Of a stretch of DNA of 64,000 bases, positions 61,459-64,000 are shown piece after piece. The stretch covers positions 1 to 64,000 of the forward strand of contig JAJFHG010000012.1 in the NCBI GenBank assembly GCA_021775735.1. The letters run 5' to 3'. How positions within the stretch are numbered: the stretch's first letter is position 1; each line of letters opens with the position of its first letter. The translations under genes and the position numbers were made by a program. This DNA is from Hyphomicrobiaceae bacterium. GTDB lineage: Bacteria; Pseudomonadota; Alphaproteobacteria; Rhizobiales; Hyphomicrobiaceae. Below the pieces are notes generated by a model. The model searched no databases. It was not told the DNA's origin and was given only the letters and a program-made list of their open reading frames with translations.

Positions 61459-63570
61459 CTATACACCGCTCTCTCTGACAAGGACTTGCAGTACGCGCCG
61501 CCAAACAGCAGTGGCAAAACTCTCTGGCTTTCCTGTAAGATGTATCGTACCGCGGACAGCACGTTGCCAAGGGACTTCGTCGAGGGTGAGGCGCACAAGA
61601 TATTGGCCTGAACGAGGGACAATTTCATGATCTGCGTTGCGTTCAGAGGCGACTTCGCCGCCATAGATTGACGACAGATAACGCACATCAAGTCGATGTG
61701 CAGCAGCTTTGGAAATCTCGACGAGTTTTGCAGATTGCCGATCCATTAATGGATCTTCTGGAATGAATGTCGCATTGTTGTCTGTTCCAAGGCGCCATGC
61801 GTGGTTTTCATCAACATAACCGCGTGCTTCCAGGCTGCCAGGGGCAACGACACGGGCGATCGGCGTAATATGGTCGATCCACTGGCCAGCAGAAATGTCA
61901 TCATCGACTTCTTTGACCGTGCCTGAAAAAGGCGCGCGGATGGTTAGGAGATCTTGCTCGCGGTGAAGGCCTGACAGCTTCTGGCGTTGTGCGTCAAGTT
62001 CGCTCAATATCACATCTAAATAGAGGCGGTCTTCACTGTCTCCAGCAATACGTGCCCGTCGCGCCTCTAGAAGTGCGATTTGGCGCTGCGTCTGGGTCAT
62101 TTCAAAATCTAAGTCTGGCGAGTTTAATTCAATCATGACGTCACCCTTGGTGACTTTCTTGTCATCAATGACATGCACCATGCGGACATAGGCCGGACGC
62201 GGTGAGAAGATTTGTGTTTCATGATCTGAGGCAACAATGGCTTGAAACGAAACACTACCGCTCCATGGTATAAATGCCAGCAGTGCAAGTGTAGCTGTAA
62301 CACCTGCTGTGATAAGTGATCTTTTTTGCTTTCGGATGTCTTGGCGCATATCCCACCACTCCATAAGTTCCCGCCAAATTGGCAGGACGATAAACCATAG
62401 AATTTCGACGGCGAACAGAAAGATGCCCAGAGCCTTGAAGAAGAAGTGATAGACGAGCAGGGCGATACCGATGAACAGAACTAACCGGTAGATCCAGGTG
62501 CCAACGGCATAAGAGATCAAGGCGTGTCTCTTGAACTTGTCAAATTGTTCAGGCGCGCGTTGACCGAGTGAAAATAGTTTTTCCCTTATCCACCAACGGG
62601 CCATGGCGAATGCGCGCGTTTGCAGATTTGGGATGCCCCAGGCATCGGCAAGAATGTAATAGCCATCAAAGCGCATGAAGGGATTGAGGTTGACCAGCAG
62701 GCTCAAGACCCAACTCGTTGTCGCTAAAACAAATGCGATAGAGCGTAGATGGCCGTCAGGCAAAAACGCCCAAAGGAATGTAGCAAGTCCGGCGATGATA
62801 AGTTCCACGGCCATGCCGGAAAAGTCGATGGCTAGCTTTTTGCGGCGTGATTTCAAACGCCAGGCGTCGGTGACATCTGTAAACAAAAGTGGCATCATGA
62901 CCATGAACGCAATGCCCATGGAGTTGACTCTGACGCCATGGCGCGTCGCCGTGTACGCATGCCCCAACTCGTGCAGTGTCTTTATAAAGGCAAGGCTGAC
63001 GGCGTAGTAGAACGCGCCTTCCCAAGACAGGAAGTCGAGGAATGTTGTTTTGAACTGATCCCACTGTCGCGAGGCAAGATAAATTCCGACGAGTGAAAAG
63101 GCAGCAAAGATCCATAGAGTAAGACGCGCATAAAGCAGGTCTACAAATGGCATGGTGGCGCGCAAAAAGCGATCAGGGTGTAAAAGAGGAATTCGGAAAA
63201 ACAGGTAGCTGTGAACTGCTTGTTTCCAAAATGTCTTCTTCGTTGCCGAGATCTGATCGGCATAGTCCTTGCTGTTCCCGCTGGCGGAGGTTTCGGTCAG
63301 ATTGTTGGTATGCAGAAATTTAACAAGATCGTTGATCTCATCATTTTCAATGCGACTCTTTAGACGACCCTGAGCTGCCGCTTTAAGGTCTTCAGCGGTG
63401 ATATTGTCCCACAGGCTGAGAAGTTCAAAGACATGCTGGGTAATGCGAAAATAGCGATGCCGGATGGGATCATAGATTAGCCAGCAGGGCTCACCCTTAT
63501 TGGTCACAGGACCTTCAAAGAGGCGCAACTCTTGGCGGAGATTAGGTAGCAGTGGGGTGTTTGAGGACAT
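61459..63570 (-). CDS. PqqD-like / M50 metallopeptidase / HlyD-like fusion membrane protein
   Basis: A 703-residue protein. The first ~100 residues look PqqD-like (winged helix, PIRHRYFRITQHVFELLSLW). Several membrane spans then carry the M50 signature FIKTLHELGHAYTA (HExxH) and the second zinc site region NLNPFMRFDGYYILAD. The C-terminal third is a periplasmic HlyD-like adaptor (beta-barrel and coiled coil, FEMTQTQRQIALLEARRARI, RAPFSGTVKEVDDDISAGQWI). This PqqD-M50-HlyD layout is called a putative peptide zinc metalloprotease and often pairs with an HlyD-like subunit, as here. Substrates are unknown, possibly a peptide export system. Confidence 0.88.
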   Translation of the reverse strand: MSSNTPLLPNLRQELRLFEGPVTNKGEPCWLIYDPIRHRYFRITQHVFELLSLWDNITAEDLKAAAQGRLKSRIENDEINDLVKFLHTNNLTETSASGNSKDYADQISATKKTFWKQAVHSYLFFRIPLLHPDRFLRATMPFVDLLYARLTLWIFAAFSLVGIYLASRQWDQFKTTFLDFLSWEGAFYYAVSLAFIKTLHELGHAYTATRHGVRVNSMGIAFMVMMPLLFTDVTDAWRLKSRRKKLAIDFSGMAVELIIAGLATFLWAFLPDGHLRSIAFVLATTSWVLSLLVNLNPFMRFDGYYILADAWGIPNLQTRAFAMARWWIREKLFSLGQRAPEQFDKFKRHALISYAVGTWIYRLVLFIGIALLVYHFFFKALGIFLFAVEILWFIVLPIWRELMEWWDMRQDIRKQKRSLITAGVTATLALLAFIPWSGSVSFQAIVASDHETQIFSPRPAYVRMVHVIDDKKVTKGDVMIELNSPDLDFEMTQTQRQIALLEARRARIAGDSEDRLYLDVILSELDAQRQKLSGLHREQDLLTIRAPFSGTVKEVDDDISAGQWIDHITPIARVVAPGSLEARGYVDENHAWRLGTDNNATFIPEDPLMDRQSAKLVEISKAAAHRLDVRYLSSIYGGEVASERNADHEIVPRSGQYLVRLTLDEVPWQRAVRGTIHLTGKPESFATAVWRRVLQVLVRESGV

Positions 63571-63576
63571 TACTGG

Positions 63577-64000
63577 CTAGAGCCCAAAATACTGCCGGAA
63601 CGCGGAAATTGGCTTGCGGAGCAGGAAGAAAAATAGAGGTACATTCTGGCCATATATTTGCGCAGTGCCGCGTGCGCCGATGCGCGGGTAGAATTTTTCT
63701 TCGTCAAGACGTGCTTTGATTTTATAGACCAGCTGTTGAGATGCGTTTGGTTCAGCGTGATAGGATTCACTCATTATAGAAGCAAGCCTTGGTTGGAACG
63801 GAGCTGCATCCAAAAACAAGCGTACCTTGGTGTCCTTCGCTAGAACGATTGCGTCCGCGACCGGAAGGTCAATGCGTGCCTGAATTTCATTAGGCGCACC
63901 AATCTTCATAAGCCGCTCACCCGTTTTTACCGGTCGTCCGATCAATTTATTCTTGTCCGAGTAGATTAGAATACCTTCCCTTGAGGCTGTAACTTCTGCT
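63577..64000 (-). CDS. HlyD-family adaptor, N-terminus outside the window
   Basis: The frame is open to the right edge of the window, so the gene is partial (about 141 residues of its C-terminus). It has the lipoyl/beta-barrel pattern of membrane fusion proteins: EGILIYSDKNKLIGRPVKTGERLMKIG, then IDLPVADAIVLAKDTKVRLFLDA and YKIKARLDEEKFYPRIGARGTAQIYG. The last residues are hydrophobic (VPLFFFLLRKP). It ends 6 bases before the M50 fusion start, so the two are co-transcribed and probably form one trans-envelope complex. Confidence 0.85.
   Translation of the reverse strand, partial: AEVTASREGILIYSDKNKLIGRPVKTGERLMKIGAPNEIQARIDLPVADAIVLAKDTKVRLFLDAAPFQPRLASIMSESYHAEPNASQQLVYKIKARLDEEKFYPRIGARGTAQIYGQNVPLFFFLLRKPISAFRQYFGL

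Noticed and set aside
61390-61611. Small gene opposite the M50 gene end
   Set aside because: It overlaps the well-supported M50 frame and has no recognisable features.

Overview
The window looks like a chromosomal segment of an alphaproteobacterium, most likely of the order Hyphomicrobiales or a close relative. The grounds are an AcpXL-type very-long-chain fatty acid (VLCFA) locus normally tied to lipid A, an FnrL-type Fe-S regulator, a compact phoR-pstSCAB-phoU-phoB operon, frequent TTG/GTG starts and mid-range base composition judged by eye. Every protein identity was read from the translated sequence; no database search was run.

Layout. 0-9.2 kb: an envelope polysaccharide region. It holds a Wzz/GumC-like chain-length protein (apparently truncated or frameshifted), a Wzy/WaaL-type membrane protein, tRNA-Gly, a six-span membrane protein, an ATP-grasp/GNAT fusion, a FemAB-like transferase and a Wzx-type flippase. 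9.2-12.7 kb: a saccharopine-dehydrogenase-like reductase divergent from an NTF2-like protein and a phytoene-desaturase/retinol-saturase-like flavoprotein, with palindromic operators between them. 12.9-23.8 kb: tRNA-Ser and mostly housekeeping genes (MsrA, a membrane receiver protein, YCII, MepA, sterol-desaturase family, alpha/beta hydrolase, a catalytically degenerate SDR, a degenerate EAL protein, a class IIA HAD phosphatase). 23.9-30.5 kb: an operon of three exported proteins (TPR protein, S41/PDZ protease homologue lacking its catalytic Ser, and a 963-residue unknown with a basic tail).

30.8-47.6 kb is the most interesting region. It contains a canonical-looking acpXL-fabZXL-fabF2XL-fabF1XL-fabG-adh2XL operon, then an FnrL-like oxygen-sensor gene, a degenerate 2OG-oxygenase-like gene, and a second fabF2XL/fabF1XL-like ketosynthase pair followed by a double-hotdog dehydratase, a stand-alone ACP, a GMC oxidoreductase and a DUF2478 protein. 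An FkbH-like protein and a MaoC-SDR fusion are transcribed divergently from acpXL. Near-identical TGAT-N4-ATCA boxes precede acpXL, the 2OG-like gene and the second ketosynthase pair, and the FNR-type regulator lies between them. I read this as an oxygen-responsive VLCFA or modified-acyl-chain system with two ketosynthase/chain-length-factor pairs. The product is unknown.

47.7-51.2 kb: a rhodanese, a two-component system and a periplasmic SRPBCC protein. 51.3-59.8 kb: a porin with a probable Pho box, then phoR-pstS-pstC-pstA-pstB-phoU-phoB with a three-repeat Pho box before pstS and a strong hairpin after pstS. PhoR has no membrane anchor. 59.8-64 kb: a TadG-like von Willebrand protein and a PqqD-M50-HlyD membrane protein with a partial HlyD adaptor running off the window edge.
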